The notes under the pieces are model-generated. The model did not search any database, was not told the DNA's origin, and saw only the letters and a list, made by a program, of their open reading frames with translations. The position numbers and the translations under genes were made by a program. Positions 1-11,178 of a DNA stretch of 64,000 bases are shown here, one piece after another. Origin of the DNA: Isoetes taiwanensis (taxonomy: Eukaryota; Streptophyta; Lycopodiopsida; Isoetales; Isoetaceae); the NCBI GenBank assembly GCA_021234155.1, contig JAJEKV010000027.1, positions 12,228,716 through 12,292,715 of the forward strand. The letters run 5' to 3'. Each line of letters starts with the position of its first letter. Position 1 is the first letter of the stretch.

Positions 1-1536
1 AGCATGACGATGAAGAAGCTTATGACTACATCCAGAGTGAGTGCCACATCTTTACGCACTCTGAGAATGCTGAGAGTCAATATCAGGTCATTTCAACAAT
101 AGGCAAAGTCAAAACCAAATCTTTCATAGTGTTGATAGACAAAGGGAGTACCCATAATTTTGCTTCTCCAATAATAGTAAAAATGTTGAAGCTGAAACCC
201 TTGACATCCAAGCATAGGCTAGTCAAGGGGGATTCACACAGAAGACCCGTATAAACCTAGTGAGTGTATGGAAGGGGGTTTTTTCTCGATGTTTTCGTAC
301 GTATACTAGGGGTTTAAATCCCCCTCTTACTGACATTCTAGTGTATTTTCTCCACGGAAGGGGTGTTTTTCCAACAGTTTTGCGTACGTATATAGGGGTG
401 TTTCTTCTCACCTTAAGCACGCAGGTGGCATATACTCATGTGATAAAGGTGAATATCCCGTGAGGCCAGTAGTGTTGGCAAGTGGGGCAATTCGACAACA
501 GTAGGAAAGAGGATCAACTTCGACATAGACTTGTCAGGCATCAACATTGGAATGGGAGCAAAGGTGATGAACATTGGTAAGTATGACCTGATCATAGGAA
601 TGGAATACCTTGGTCCGACTAATGCTGTAATTGATTGCGGAAAGCGGAAAGTAACCTTAATGGCGCCAAATGGCAAAATCATTGAGATAACAGGTAAGGA
701 AGTCACCCCAATCATGCAATGCATGTCTAGTAAGAAGTTACTTAAATGTAAAGAGAGAGCAAGTGGCCTATGTCTTCAAGCTCGAAGTTGAGGAGCCAAA
801 AACAGAGAAAGACAAGGAGGACAAAGCAAGGACCAAGTTGCCGAAGCAAGTGAAATAATTCCATGACCTATTCCCAGATAAGATCAAATAACTTCCTCCG
901 TACAGGGGAGTTGAGTGTGAAATAGCACTTGAACCAGGGACCAAGCCCACAAGTAAGGCACCATCAGAATGACACCTCAGGAGTTGGCATAATTGAAGAA
1001 GCAGTTGCAAGGGCTGTTAGACCTAGGGTTTATAAGACCTAGCGTCTCCCCATTTGAAGCACCTATCTTATTCGTCAAGAAGAAAGATGGAAGCTTGAGG
1101 ATGTGCATTGACTATCATTAATTAAACAAGCATACTATCAAGAACAAGTATGATTTACCAATGAGTTAATGGATCAACTCCAAGGTGCAAAAGTCTTCTC
1201 CAAGATAGATTTGAGGTCAGACTACCACCATATCTGGATTAAGGAAGAAAACATCCATAAGACCGCCTTCAAAATGAGATATGGCTATGAGTTCGCAGTG
1301 ATGCCATTCGGACTGTCCAATGCCCCAGCAACCTTCATGAGGTTCATGAACGACATTTTTCACGAGTTTCTAGATACAATCATCATAGTTTTCTTTGATG
1401 ACATCTTGGTGTATAGCAAGTCCCTAGAGAAGCACGCACGACACTTGAGAAGGGTACTTAAAAAGCTGAGGAGGCATCAACTCTACGCGAAGTTGTCCAA
1501 GTGTCACTTCGCTACCAAAAGAGTAGTAAGTCGCAT
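1..1536 (+). mobile_element. Ty3/gypsy retrotransposon pol fragment (protease and reverse transcriptase)
   Basis: Seen: around 105-230 the translation has a retropepsin-like LIDKGSTHNF motif, interrupted by the MITE at 224-462. The protease domain resumes with INIGMGAKVMNIGKYDLIIG at 540-600. Around 895-1130 a reverse-transcriptase start ([30 protein letters not shown]) is readable across stops. From 1169 an open frame carries [28 protein letters not shown] and [10 protein letters not shown], where the usual box is F/YxDDILVYS; here FFDD replaces the common FIDD. Known: this domain order is diagnostic of Ty3/gypsy pol. The element is cut off on the left by the window and stops at about 1536, without RNase H, integrase or an LTR. 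Several stops and frameshifts make it a relic. Confidence 0.9.
224..462. mobile_element. hAT-type MITE, copy 1 (239 bp)
   Basis: Non-autonomous element inserted in the gypsy protease. It starts CAAGGGGGATTCAC and ends GTGAATATCCCGTG, imperfect terminal inverted repeats of about 14 bp. It is flanked by an 8-bp target duplication, AGGCTAGT at 216-223 and AGGCCAGT at 463-470, one mismatch. The protease reading continues on either side. An inverted second copy lies at 45443-45676 with its own perfect 8-bp duplication. The 8-bp duplication and the CAAGGGG-type end fit the hAT superfamily. There is no coding capacity; short open frames inside it are chance. Confidence 0.85.
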
Positions 1537-2290
1537 TTGATTAAAGTGGTTCTCATGTCATTCCCATTTTTTTTTTGCACTCGGTTAAATTGACCCAAAA
1601 AAAGACGTGCAAAACTTTTGAAATGCCTTTACTGCTTTAGAACAGGCCTTTTTTCTTGTGGGAAAATAAAAACTAAGGAAAAATGAGCGGTCTATTTTTC
1701 GCAGTTAACGAGTCGAGAAGGTAAAAAGCACAACTAAAACCAATGAAACTATAAAACAAAGTGCTAATCTGCACTGAATTTTCATTTATAAATAATTTCA
1801 TTACATTGTATTTTGCAGTGGTCGAAGAGACCATCTTGGGCATGGTGTCACAATGATTACACCCTTTTTGCGCACAGACCATCTAATAAGAACAAGTTGT
1901 GGAGCCCTCTTCGACTTGTTTCAAGCCACAGAAGGAACTTGAAGATGATAAAAACCTATACGAGGAGGTGCTTCATTGGCCACAATCTAGCCTGTCCAAC
2001 TAATTTCACCATCCTCTTCTCATCTCCTTTCGTCAATGAACGGATCTTTCTATTGCTCCTAGGCATGTAATCTAGTCGGGATAAGGACTACACACATAAT
2101 CAAGTTAGCCAAGAAAGGACTCAGGCCTTCGTTTTTCCACAATATCAGTGACATCTTCCTTTCAAAGAGAAACCTAGATCTAGACCATTATTCTTGCAGG
2201 CAATTGTAAACCGTAGGTCAGAGGTAAATGTTTAAAATTCAAGGTATTTCATATTTGGATTTTTTTTTTCTTATGTCATTGGTTGGTTTC
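1537..2290. other. Gene-free stretch after the gypsy fragment
   Basis: AT-rich sequence with poly-T runs. Short open frames occur on both strands but none has a recognisable domain or a codon pattern like the neighbours. I see no terminal repeats here. It may be decayed retrotransposon sequence. Confidence 0.5.
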
Positions 2291-3651
2291 CTTAGGTTTG
2301 GTTCATGAAGAGTAGAGTTGGAGATAGAAATATTACTGGTTGGTTGAAAGTTATGGGCAAGGTTCTTGATGCAAATATTTCCAATAAAAGTGGGCTTGGC
2401 TTTAATACCACTTGAAATAGGAAGGCTTGTGACATGGCATAAAAATACAGAAAATTATGAGAGGTATGCATTTCATTCAAGTAGTTTCCTTATGTCTTAA
2501 CACCTAAGTTTCTTTATGCTATTTGCAGGTATGATCGCGCCAAAGAAATCCAAGTGAATGCAACGATGAACATCAATGCAAAACCTTATAATGAAGATGG
2601 TAGCCTCAGGATATATGCAGATGTTCTAAAAGAGGAATTAAAAAAAGCACAAAATAAGTTTCTAGGCGTTTCATCGTCAAAGTGGTTAGTTGCTGGAGAA
2701 TATAGTAAGGGTGCAAATAATTCAGGTAAACCTTGTGGTTGAACTTTTTGAAATGCTAAGCTTCTTATTGTATGAAAAGTAATACTGATATAATTTATTT
2801 GTAGACAATTTGCCCCTTGTAAATGAGCCAGCTTCTTCTCATGAATGTGTTGCTACTCAGCAACTTCAGTTTGCAATAAGTAATTTATCAAGTTATTTAT
2901 GTTAATTTCAATTTTTTATGTTGGTTTCCTCGAAGTTAGTTTGCCGGTTGGTTGTTCAGGTCTTGCACAGGTAATCTACTAAGGGGTAAAAGCATGTTAG
3001 GGTGTCCCTTAAAAAGTATTATTTAGTGACCAAAAAGGTACCTAAAAAGGTAGCCAGGACTGGGTACTAGGTACCTGCACAATATCTCAATATAAGGTAT
3101 GTTTTAGAACTTTTTATATACATATTGGTCTCCAATAGCATTATCTTTACTTTAACTTTGAATATTACCATGTCCTTGACTTTTATTTTGGATTTTTGTA
3201 TTAGTTTTAATGAAAAGAAAAATGAGAAAGTACCCAGTTCTGAAGTACCTAGTGTATGTACTTTTGCAGGTTCCAAAAGTGGTACACCCTAACATGCTTT
3301 TACACTAAGTTATATGTTAAATGTTAGTTTATTTTTTACTTTTAATTTGATTTCTTTTATATTTCTTTTTTTACAGCAGGGAATAATTCAGTTTCTCTTC
3401 AAGTTGAATATAAACAGGGAAACCTCATGGTGATTCACAATTCTATAGGAAGGGTTGAAACAATAAAGGCAAGTGTACTGTTGTTACTGATGAGAATGCA
3501 AATGTTGTGAAGAAACAATTTGTCGGTAGCACCTCTGGTTGTAGTTCCAGAGTGTTGGTGGATTTAATCCGAATGTTGCTCGAGAAACTCTTGGAGCTGT
3601 TGGAGATTTTTCAGGTGATCCTGCATATTACAACGAATATGTAGCATAATA
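2291..3651 (+). pseudogene. Unrecognised multi-exon coding remnant
   Basis: Several short open segments on the plus strand look like exons separated by AT-rich, intron-like sequence. Segment 1 (about 2304-2416) reads FMKSRVGDRNITGWLKVMGK. Segment 2 (about 2529-2740) reads RYDRAKEIQVNATMNINAKP and continues with a charged helix ending in SSKWLVAGEYSKGANNSG before a GT. Segment 3 (about 2806-2880) reads NLPLVNEPASSHECVATQQL. Segment 4 (about 3378-3470) reads GNNSVSLQVEYKQGNLMVIH. The last segment ends with GAVGDFSGDPAYYNEYVA and a stop at 3647-3649; one base change upstream of it breaks the frame. I recognise no family. It could be a decayed transposon gene or a host gene fragment. Confidence 0.35.
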
Positions 3652-3790
3652 ACAGGGGGTTTTCTTTGTGTTTTTGTACGCTTTTCACTAAGGTTTTCCT
3701 ATGATTTCGGGATGTATTCAAATGGATATACTAATGCGTACATCTAGAGTGCATTTCTGAGCCATTGATTTTAGCCATTTTTTTTTTCTA

Positions 3791-3947
3791 ATGGTCAACA
3801 ACCAATGGCTCACAACAAAAGCCCCTTTTTTGTGCGTGTGGTGTATAATGGTCAACAACCAATGACTCACAACAAAAGCCCTCTTTTTGTTCGTGTGGTG
3901 CATAATGGCTCACAACAAAAGCCCTCTTTTTGTGTGTGTGGTGCATA
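3791..3947. repeat. Tandem 57-bp repeat, two full units plus a truncated third
   Basis: Units at 3791-3847, 3848-3904 and 3905-3947. Each contains GGCTCACAACAAAAGCCC (or GACTCAC...) followed by a T run and GTGTGGTG(C/T)ATAATG. The third unit lacks the GGTCAACAACCAAT portion. The surrounding 3652-4778 region holds no other gene-like feature: it has an AACACATAACAACCA-rich patch near 4540-4640 and a poor-quality C-rich patch near 4670-4780. Confidence 0.8.
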
Positions 3948-4778
3948 ATGGGCACATGAAGGGCTTGAAGGGCGCATGTAGTGCGGTTTCCGCCGGCAAC
4001 ACATTTCTTATCATAACTTTTGATCGAGCTAAAAGCGGCAATTTTCCGGCCAGGGTTTGGTAGGCTTTCACATCATACCGGTGATTAATCTGAGTTAAGC
4101 TATTGTATATTGTTTTATGGCTCATTAGAATGAAGCTTGCAAAAATTACCATGCATTTTTAGATTTTGAGGCTTCTAGATCCTTGTGCTAACAAGAAGAA
4201 AAGTTTCCACTTTGGTTTCTCACCACAAGAATCCATGGAGGCCAAAGGCTGCTGTTAGTTGAAAAATGTTTGTGCATGGGTGTTGCAAACTTTATAACTT
4301 TCAGAATAATGGGATCAATCTGCTCTATCTTTATGGTAACTTTTACTTATGTTATATTTGTTTTATTGTGATGAAATTCAAAAGCTACAGGTGATGAAAG
4401 CCTCAAATGAATTCTAGTTTTTCTCTGGTTTGAATTCTAAAATTTTTGTCACACCAGGGGGGTGGCGTCCCTAAGGCCAGAAGGGAACAAAATTTTTTTG
4501 CAACACGAACCATTAACATCCAACATATAAAAATTAAATCCCCCAACACATAACAACCAACACATAACAACCATTGATATTAACAACCAACACATAACTA
4601 CCATTGACATTAATTAACACAACCATTGGGTCCAACACATTTAAATTAAAATCCCCCTTAAACCCCCTTTGGTTTGGGTGCATATTCACACGGGGGTGAC
4701 TCAGGGTAACGAGAGCTATTGGATAGGCATATTCACCCCTTATTCCTTAATCTACACCGTACATAAGGTCCCCCCCGG

Positions 4779-5054
4779 TTGGATGTCAATGGTTGTTATG
4801 TGTTGGTTGTTAACGATAAGAATAATAAGGATGTGAAGATCCATTATCCTATTGATGACGCTTTATTGGAACATGCTTTTGCTACATGGCTGGATGCGGC
4901 TAAAGCTTTTCCATGTACAGTGGTGAAGAATAACACAATTACAAGTAATGATGGATTTACATTTGTTGCTCCAGTAAGTCAGTGCTTGTTCATTACGTGT
5001 GCCAATGCCCAAGGTGTCGGAGAAGTGCTGGAAACTTGGAAGAAGAAATCCTGA
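4779..5054 (+). CDS. Small ORF, 91 aa, unrecognised
   Basis: An open frame beginning MDVNGCYVLVVNDKNNKDVK and ending ETWKKKS with a TGA. The composition is protein-like (balanced hydrophobic and charged residues, a central TFVAPVSQCLFITCANAQ stretch), unlike chance frames in this AT-rich DNA. No domain is recognised and no splice partners are evident. The first codons lie in sequence resembling the 4540-4640 repeat patch read in reverse, so the true start may be downstream or the frame may be part of a larger decayed gene. It could equally be a transposon fragment. Confidence 0.3.
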   Translation: MDVNGCYVLVVNDKNNKDVKIHYPIDDALLEHAFATWLDAAKAFPCTVVKNNTITSNDGFTFVAPVSQCLFITCANAQGVGEVLETWKKKS

Positions 5055-5373
5055 TCATTTCATGTGTTCATGTCTTTAGTTGAAACTTCATCTGTTCATG
5101 CTTTTATTTGATATTTTAGTTGAAACTCTTTGTGCAGAAACAGTGAACTTTAATGTTTTGAGTGGAAACTTTTAATGTTTTGAATTGTTTCAGAACTACT
5201 GTTCTAATAAGCCAATGTTTCAGAACTAGTGTGTCAATGAACTACTGTTTTAATGGAGTTATGTTTTAAATGGTTGACTGATGGTTCCGCTTAGATAGCA
5301 CCACCAAGGTGGTTTACTGCTTTAAACAAAATGATAAAACACAAGAAAAATCTGCTTTATGAATGTTTACGAG

Positions 5374-5474
5374 GAGGTTAACCCTCTCCTTGAGGGGATT
5401 ATGGGAAATAACCCTCGAGGCCGGAGGCCGAGAGGGTTATTTCCCATGATCCCCGAGAGGGGAGGGTTGACCTC
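5374..5474. repeat. Snap-back inverted repeat with about 48-bp arms
   Basis: Left arm 5374-5423 and right arm 5426-5474 are nearly perfect reverse complements, including GGGATTATGGGAAATAACCC paired with GGGTTATTTCCCATGATCCC, with almost no loop. It is a foldback or MITE-core structure. Related unpaired motifs (GGATTATGGGCAATAACCTC) recur near 6280-6300. Confidence 0.75.
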
Positions 5475-6724
5475 CCTTAGACCCCTGTCCGAGCAGGTTA
5501 TGGCGCTTGCAAACGGCCAAACACATTTTCCAGAGCATTGGGTTGCAGAGTTTCAGGGCATTGGGTTGCAGAGCTTCTTATCGCTTTTGATTGAGGAATG
5601 TGAACTGCATGTCTGCACGCAAAGCCTTTTTTACCAGATTCTCCAAATACACCTTCTTCAGAATTTTTCCAAGGGAATATGAATCAGATGACTCTGCACC
5701 CAACTTCACAGACTCTAGAACAGATTCCCCGACAGCTAACATAGAGTTTATTATGATTCGCAGAAGAAAATGAAGCCAGAAAATCCTTGAGAAGAGCCCT
5801 CTGTGAAGGAGAGAAGGAGCCATACCAAATGTCATACATATTAAGCGCTCCCTTGCCAGATAGAAGAGGGCCTTTGTGATAATTAAGCACCACAGATGGC
5901 TGTTGGACAAGCTCTGAGAGATGGCGATGGTGGGAGGGTCTGGTATTAGAGATCAGATTATAGGCACAGACCAGAGCAACAGAGAGAAGGATTCAGAAGC
6001 CCATTTCGCAGATGAAATTGCGGGGTGGTCTTGAATCAGAGAAAATGAAATAAGAAATACGATTTGCAGAAACGGCCTTAGAAATTGAGAAAAATTGGAA
6101 TACCAAATTCTTGCTTGAGGGATGCAAAAGAAGGATGGGCTCGGCTAGACTTAAAAGATGGTATAATAGATGGCATTTCGTTGATCATCGATGAAAAGAA
6201 AGCTGAACTGGTAAGAAACGAGCAACAATTTACGTCTGGTGATAATCTCTAGAATATTCTCTCAAAAAGCATATAGGTGGGATTATGGGCAATAACCTCT
6301 GGAATATTCCTTGAAAAGCATATTCTAGTGATTATGCAATATAACCCTTCCTTGATCCAGCGGTGGGCAGCGGTTAGATTGGCTTAACACGCAGGGCCGG
6401 GGTTTTAAGTGTGCTTTCCCATGGGCGAGAAAACCTCCGGGCTTCACGAAGGTCATGTACGCTGTTTGTCAGATGTTCCCATGGTGAAAGCGGAGTGGTG
6501 AGGTTAAGAACCTCGTTTAGAAAACAATCTTGAGGAATACGTTTGGACACGGGCCTGACCTCATCCAGTCCGGCCGTCCATGGGGAAAGCACCCTAAGGA
6601 CCTTGAAGTTGGAACTTGGACATGAGTTTTCTCAGGTTTGTGCGGGTCACTCGCACCGGCATTTTTTATACCATGATGATAACCGGGTGGATTATGATAA
6701 TAAGCGGCGCCGCGGCGGCGCCGT
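5475..6724. other. Gene-free region upstream of the F-box gene
   Basis: No convincing gene. It contains two direct copies of a TAGAATATTC(T)C...AAAAAGCATAT motif at about 6248-6275 and 6301-6333. A GC-rich palindrome (GGCGCCGCGGCGGCGCC) lies at about 6705-6722 just before the F-box gene start. Promoter elements for that gene should lie at its right end, but I could not single out a TATA box with confidence. Confidence 0.45.
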
Positions 6725-9705
6725 TTGGGAGACAAGGGGGCTATGGCGGTGCCCTGTTTGTTAATAGAAATGGGGAAGAAGAGCCGTCAGAAGCCCAACG
6801 GCGGAGATGGGCAGGAGCCCACTCTGGAATCTAACTTGGATCGGCTTCCTTTGCCCGTGCTACAGGCCATTCTGGCCCGGTTAGACGTTGCCTCCATATG
6901 CTCTGCCTCCGCATCTTGCCATCTATTGAAGTCGTGTGCTTCGCAGGCTCTGCGCTATCTACCCTCCTTTGATATGGAGGTAAGGTTGCATTTTGTGTGC
7001 ATATCTTTGAAAACAAGTCTCGCAATCAATCACCCAATTAATCAACATCTCTTAACATCCATTAAGACTCGTCAAATCTTTCACTCCAAAATGACAAGTA
7101 AACAAATTGTGTTTGCAACGATGCCCCATGGAAACACAGGACTCAGTGAGCTCGTCTTTATATCTGTTTTTCCCTGAATTAAGATTTCAAAACGGAAGAA
7201 GGCATAACAGACAAAATAGCTTTTGACAATTGGCACAAAATCACATTGTCCTGTGCAATAAGACATGCCAAACAATTTAATGTCTTGTTTTAGTTATGAT
7301 GTTCTAAACGTTGCTGGGTGTAGAATATTCTGCAGAATAGTTAGGTTATTCTAGATCCGCTTCTTCTGGACTTGTTTGAGCTTGGAATTTTATCTGGTCA
7401 TACTATGTTGTTGGAATGCTATACTAATCATAGATATATACACGTATACATATGCGCATGGTTCTGACTTTTGCAGCTATCTAAATGCTGTGTCATGGTC
7501 ACTGCAGGATTTCTTGCCCGACATGAAATTATTGAAGCAACTTCTGTCCCTTAATTCATCATTGCACAGTCTGAAGCTTGATTGTAGTTATTTGGACGAC
7601 AGATGCATAACTTTGCTTTTAAAGCCTTGCCTCAGGGAACTGCATCTTCAAGGTTGCGATGAATTTTCAGAGATACTTTTGCTGGAAATTGGACGTACCT
7701 GCCAAAATATCAGGTGTGCTTTATGGCCCTTCACCGTTTAGGAGATGTTTACATCTGATTGTGTATATATAAAGGCAGAATTCATATTTCTGGGCATGTT
7801 AGGTCCAACTTTGACAACTGTCAGGTTAGGCGAACCTTTCTTTCGTCTTTCACATATGATCTTATTTTCTTACATAATAAAGGATTGGATTTATAAGCTG
7901 CAAAAAGTATGCTTTTTGAATATTGTTTCACTCCTGAAGCTGCATCTGTTAAATGCACTTAGATCATCTTCTCTTCTTCACATATGATTTATTTTCTTAC
8001 ATAATAAAGGATTGCATTTATAAGCTGCAATAAGTATGCTTTTTGAATTTTGTTTCACTCCTGAAGCTGCATCTGTTAAATGCACTTAGATTGTCTTCTC
8101 TTCTTCAATGCATTTAATTTGTCTAATCCATCTATACAAGTGTAACAATATTGCTTGTTCAAACAAGTGATAAACTCCTCACTTCGAATTGCATCTTAGG
8201 TCGTTATCACTAGACTTGGGTTGGCAGACGAAAAGCTTCAGGTCTGGCTTAGAGCACTTGCTTAAAGGATGCTCCTTGTTGGAGGTATTGCAATCAATGT
8301 TGTCAAAGTATTTTGATTAGTTGCGTTCTGCTTATTTGCTGTTTGTGGCAGACATTGTCCCTGCGATTCTTGGGAGGATGTTTTGATGGTGGTGCATTAG
8401 AATTGGTTCCACAACTTATTGCACCAACTTTGAAACATCTTGAACTTGGGTGCATAACTGAAGAAGATGCAACGTGTATTATTTCCAACAATGGAAATTT
8501 ATCTTCTAGGAGGGCATTTATCAAACTGGAGAGGCTCTCTTTGATGCTTGACAATATTTCTGACTCTCTTATGACAATCATCACTGAAAGGTTGCCTTTT
8601 CTTTTGGAGTTAGAGTTATGTGATGAACCAGAGGGTGTTGGTGATCCTCTTTTACGTTTTGACCTGACAAATAAGGGAATTCAGAAAATTGGAACTTGCA
8701 CAAGACTGTGTAGGTTGTCCATTGTGCGCTTATCAGGCTCATTTAAAAGAGTCAATGACCTCGGTTTCCTTCTCATGATAGAACAGTGCAAGTATCTAAA
8801 AAGCATCACGCTGGGAGGATTTTCACGTATAACAGATGCAAGTTGTAGAGCAATTCTTCATAATTGCAGAGTTTTGGAGACTTTTGAGCTGCTCCGCACA
8901 GCTCAAATGACAGATCTAGCATTTCATGACCTTGCTGCAACCCCACTTGCTCTAACCTCTGTAAATTTAACGTCATGTCCATTGATTAGTGATTGTTCAA
9001 TCAAGCATTTGACATATTGTGAAAGCCTTGAAACCCTGGATCTCAGGGGTTGTAGAAGTGTAGGAGATGATGGCTTGTATGCCATCTCTGATCTGATGAA
9101 GCTGAAAAAGCTAGTTTTAAATGGTTCGGATGTGAGTGATTTTGGACTAATGGCATTAGGTAAGGGTAAGACACCACTGGTTTCAGTCGCTTTGCGTGGT
9201 TGTCATAGGATAACTGATGACGGGGTAGCTGCATTATTGGATGGGTGCATTACTGAAACACTTACATCTCTTGATTTGTCATGCATACCACAGCTGTCTG
9301 ATAGGACTATTTTATCCTTGGTAATTGGGATTCAAGTGGTTGAACTTAGATTACGCGAATGTCCTCTTATAAGTGATACATCTGTCATAGCGTTGGCTTC
9401 AATGCATTTTCAGAATAGATACTATGGAGGAACTCTGAAGTTACTGGATCTTTGGAATTGTAAAGGGATTACCAAAGTTTCTCTTCTATGGTTTAAGAAG
9501 CCTTATTTTTCCAAGACTTCGTTGGCTTGGACTTGGAGGTACACTAACAAACATTTTAAAAGTCCTAGATGATAGACCTATGGTAAATTTGGTTTGTGAA
9601 GGAAATGAACTTGGTCATGGCATGGAACGTGAGATGGATATGGCCTATTCAAGACCTGATGAAGAAGATGAGCTGGAAAGATGGCTCAGAGATGAAGGCA
9701 ACTGA
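6725..9705 (+). CDS. F-box/leucine-rich-repeat protein (FBL10-like), multi-exon
   Basis: Likely substrate receptor of an SCF ubiquitin ligase. Exon 1 has in-frame ATGs at 6725 and 6770 (the second begins MGKKSRQKPNGGDG) and ends at 6979 before GTAAGG. It holds an F-box-like segment, LDRLPLPVLQAILARLDVAS. Exon 2 spans 7508-7713 and exon 4 8200-8284. The long exon starts at 8352 and encodes tandem LRRs of the cysteine-containing type (LETLDLRGCRSVGDDGL, VSVALRGCHRITDDGVAALL, LKLLDLWNCKGIT). Exon 3, between 7714 and 8199, is not resolved; a candidate is near 7788-7828. At the T run 9506-9510 the reading frame shifts by one: skipping a single T restores FPRLRWLGLGG and then the acidic tail EEDELERWLRDEGN, TGA 9703-9705. 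That looks like one extra T from a real frameshift or a sequencing error. The family assignment rests on F-box plus LRR layout and the tail; member identity is inferred. Confidence 0.85.
7851..8106. repeat. 128-bp tandem duplication inside an F-box gene intron
   Basis: 7851-7978 and 7979-8106 are near-identical direct copies, each starting CACATATGAT and including TAAATGCACTTAGAT. They lie between the exon 2 donor and the 8200 acceptor, so they do not affect coding unless exon 3 lies nearby. Confidence 0.85.
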
Positions 9706-11178
9706 CAGTATCAAAAGAAAAACTTGGCTTTCATAACTTATGTGGACAGAATTTTCTGTATCATAAATCTGTATTATCATTTACTGTATAATAGGCATTC
9801 ATGATCTTTTATTCAGCCAGTAGTATTATGATTCCAATTCTTGGGTTCATGACATGCTCTGATTATTTGTAGCCATCAGTGATTTGATTTATGGCAAGCT
9901 GTTGAAACATGCACGATGGCTTGAGGGAGCTGAAATATGGTGGATTTAGATTTGCTGATCACTTTAAATGTAATTCAGTGTCGACATATTTACATGTACA
10001 ATGATAACTTAGTACTTTCTTTCAAATTTTAAAGAGTACAAGAATTTGCCAGCTCTGTGCACCTTTGTAGTTAAACACAAATAAGATCAAATGTGCCTTT
10101 GAAATCAGGGTGTTGCTTGTATGAAATGGATGCACGTAGACCTCATGGCATGGAACGTGAGATGGATATGGCTTATTCAAAACCTGATGAAGAAGATGAG
10201 CTGGAAAGATGGCTCAGAGATGAAGGCAACTGACAGTATTAAAAGAAAAACTTGGCTTTCATAACTTATGTCGACAGAATTTTCTGTATCATAAATCTGT
10301 ATTATCATTTACTGTATAATAGGCATTCATGATCTTTTATTCAGCCAGTAGTATTATGATTTCAATTCTTGGGTTCATGACATGCTCTGATTATTTGTAG
10401 CCATCAGTGATTTGATTTATGGCAAGCTGTTGAAACATGCACGATGGCTTGAGGGAGCTGAAATATGGTGGATTTAGATTTGCTGATCACTTTAAATGTA
10501 ATTCAGTGTCGATATATTTACATGTACAATGATAACTTAGTACTTTGTTTCAAATTTCAAAGAGTACATGAATTTGCCAGCGCTCTGTGCACCTTTGGTA
10601 GTTAAACACAAATAAGATCAAATGTGCCTTTGAAATCAGGGTGTTGCTTGTATGAAATGGATGCACGTAGACCTCATGGCATGGAACGTGAGATGGATAT
10701 GGCCTATTCAAGACCTGATGAAGAAGATGAGCTGGAAAGATGGCTCAGAGATGAAGGCAACTGACAGTATTAAAAGAAAAACTTGGCTTTCATAACTTAT
10801 GTCGACAGAATTTTCTGTATCATAAATCTGTATTATCATTTACTGTATAATAGGCATTCATGATCTTTTATTCAGCCAGTAGTATTATGATTCCAATTCT
10901 TGGGTTCATGACATGCTCTGATTATTTGTAGCCATCAGTGATTTGATTTATGGCAAGCTGTTGAAACATGCACGATGGCTTGAGGGAGCTGAAATATGGT
11001 GGATTTAGATTTGCTGATCACTTTAAATTGCAATGATAACTTAGTACTTTGTTTCAAATTTTAAAGAGTACAAGAATTTGCCAGCGCTATGTGCACCTTT
11101 GGTAGTTAAACACAAATAAGATCAAATGTGCCTTTGAAATCAGGGTGTTGCTTGTATGAAATGGATGCACGTAGACCT
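9614..11178 (+). repeat. Tandem triplication of the F-box gene 3' end
   Basis: Three direct copies of about 530 bp: 9614-10142, 10143-10673 and 10674-11178. Each starts TCATGGCATGGAACGTGAGA, encodes the acidic C-terminal tail (MEREMDMAYSRPDEEDELER in copies 1 and 3; AYSKPDEEDE in copy 2) with its TGA, and continues through the 3' flank to GATGCACGTAGACCT. Copy 3 has a deletion of about 27 bp after CACTTTAAAT. Only the first copy is joined to the gene body; the others are orphan terminal exon plus 3' UTR and may offer alternative polyadenylation sites. Confidence 0.9.

Noticed and set aside
3655-3715. Possible third MITE copy (GGGGGTTTTCTTTGTGTTTT and TTTTGTACG)
   Set aside because: Only a short resemblance to the MITE interior, with no ends or target duplication.
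6705-6722. GC-rich palindrome before the F-box gene as a regulatory site
   Set aside because: Short GCC-rich palindromes are common in 5' leaders and no known factor site is specifically matched.
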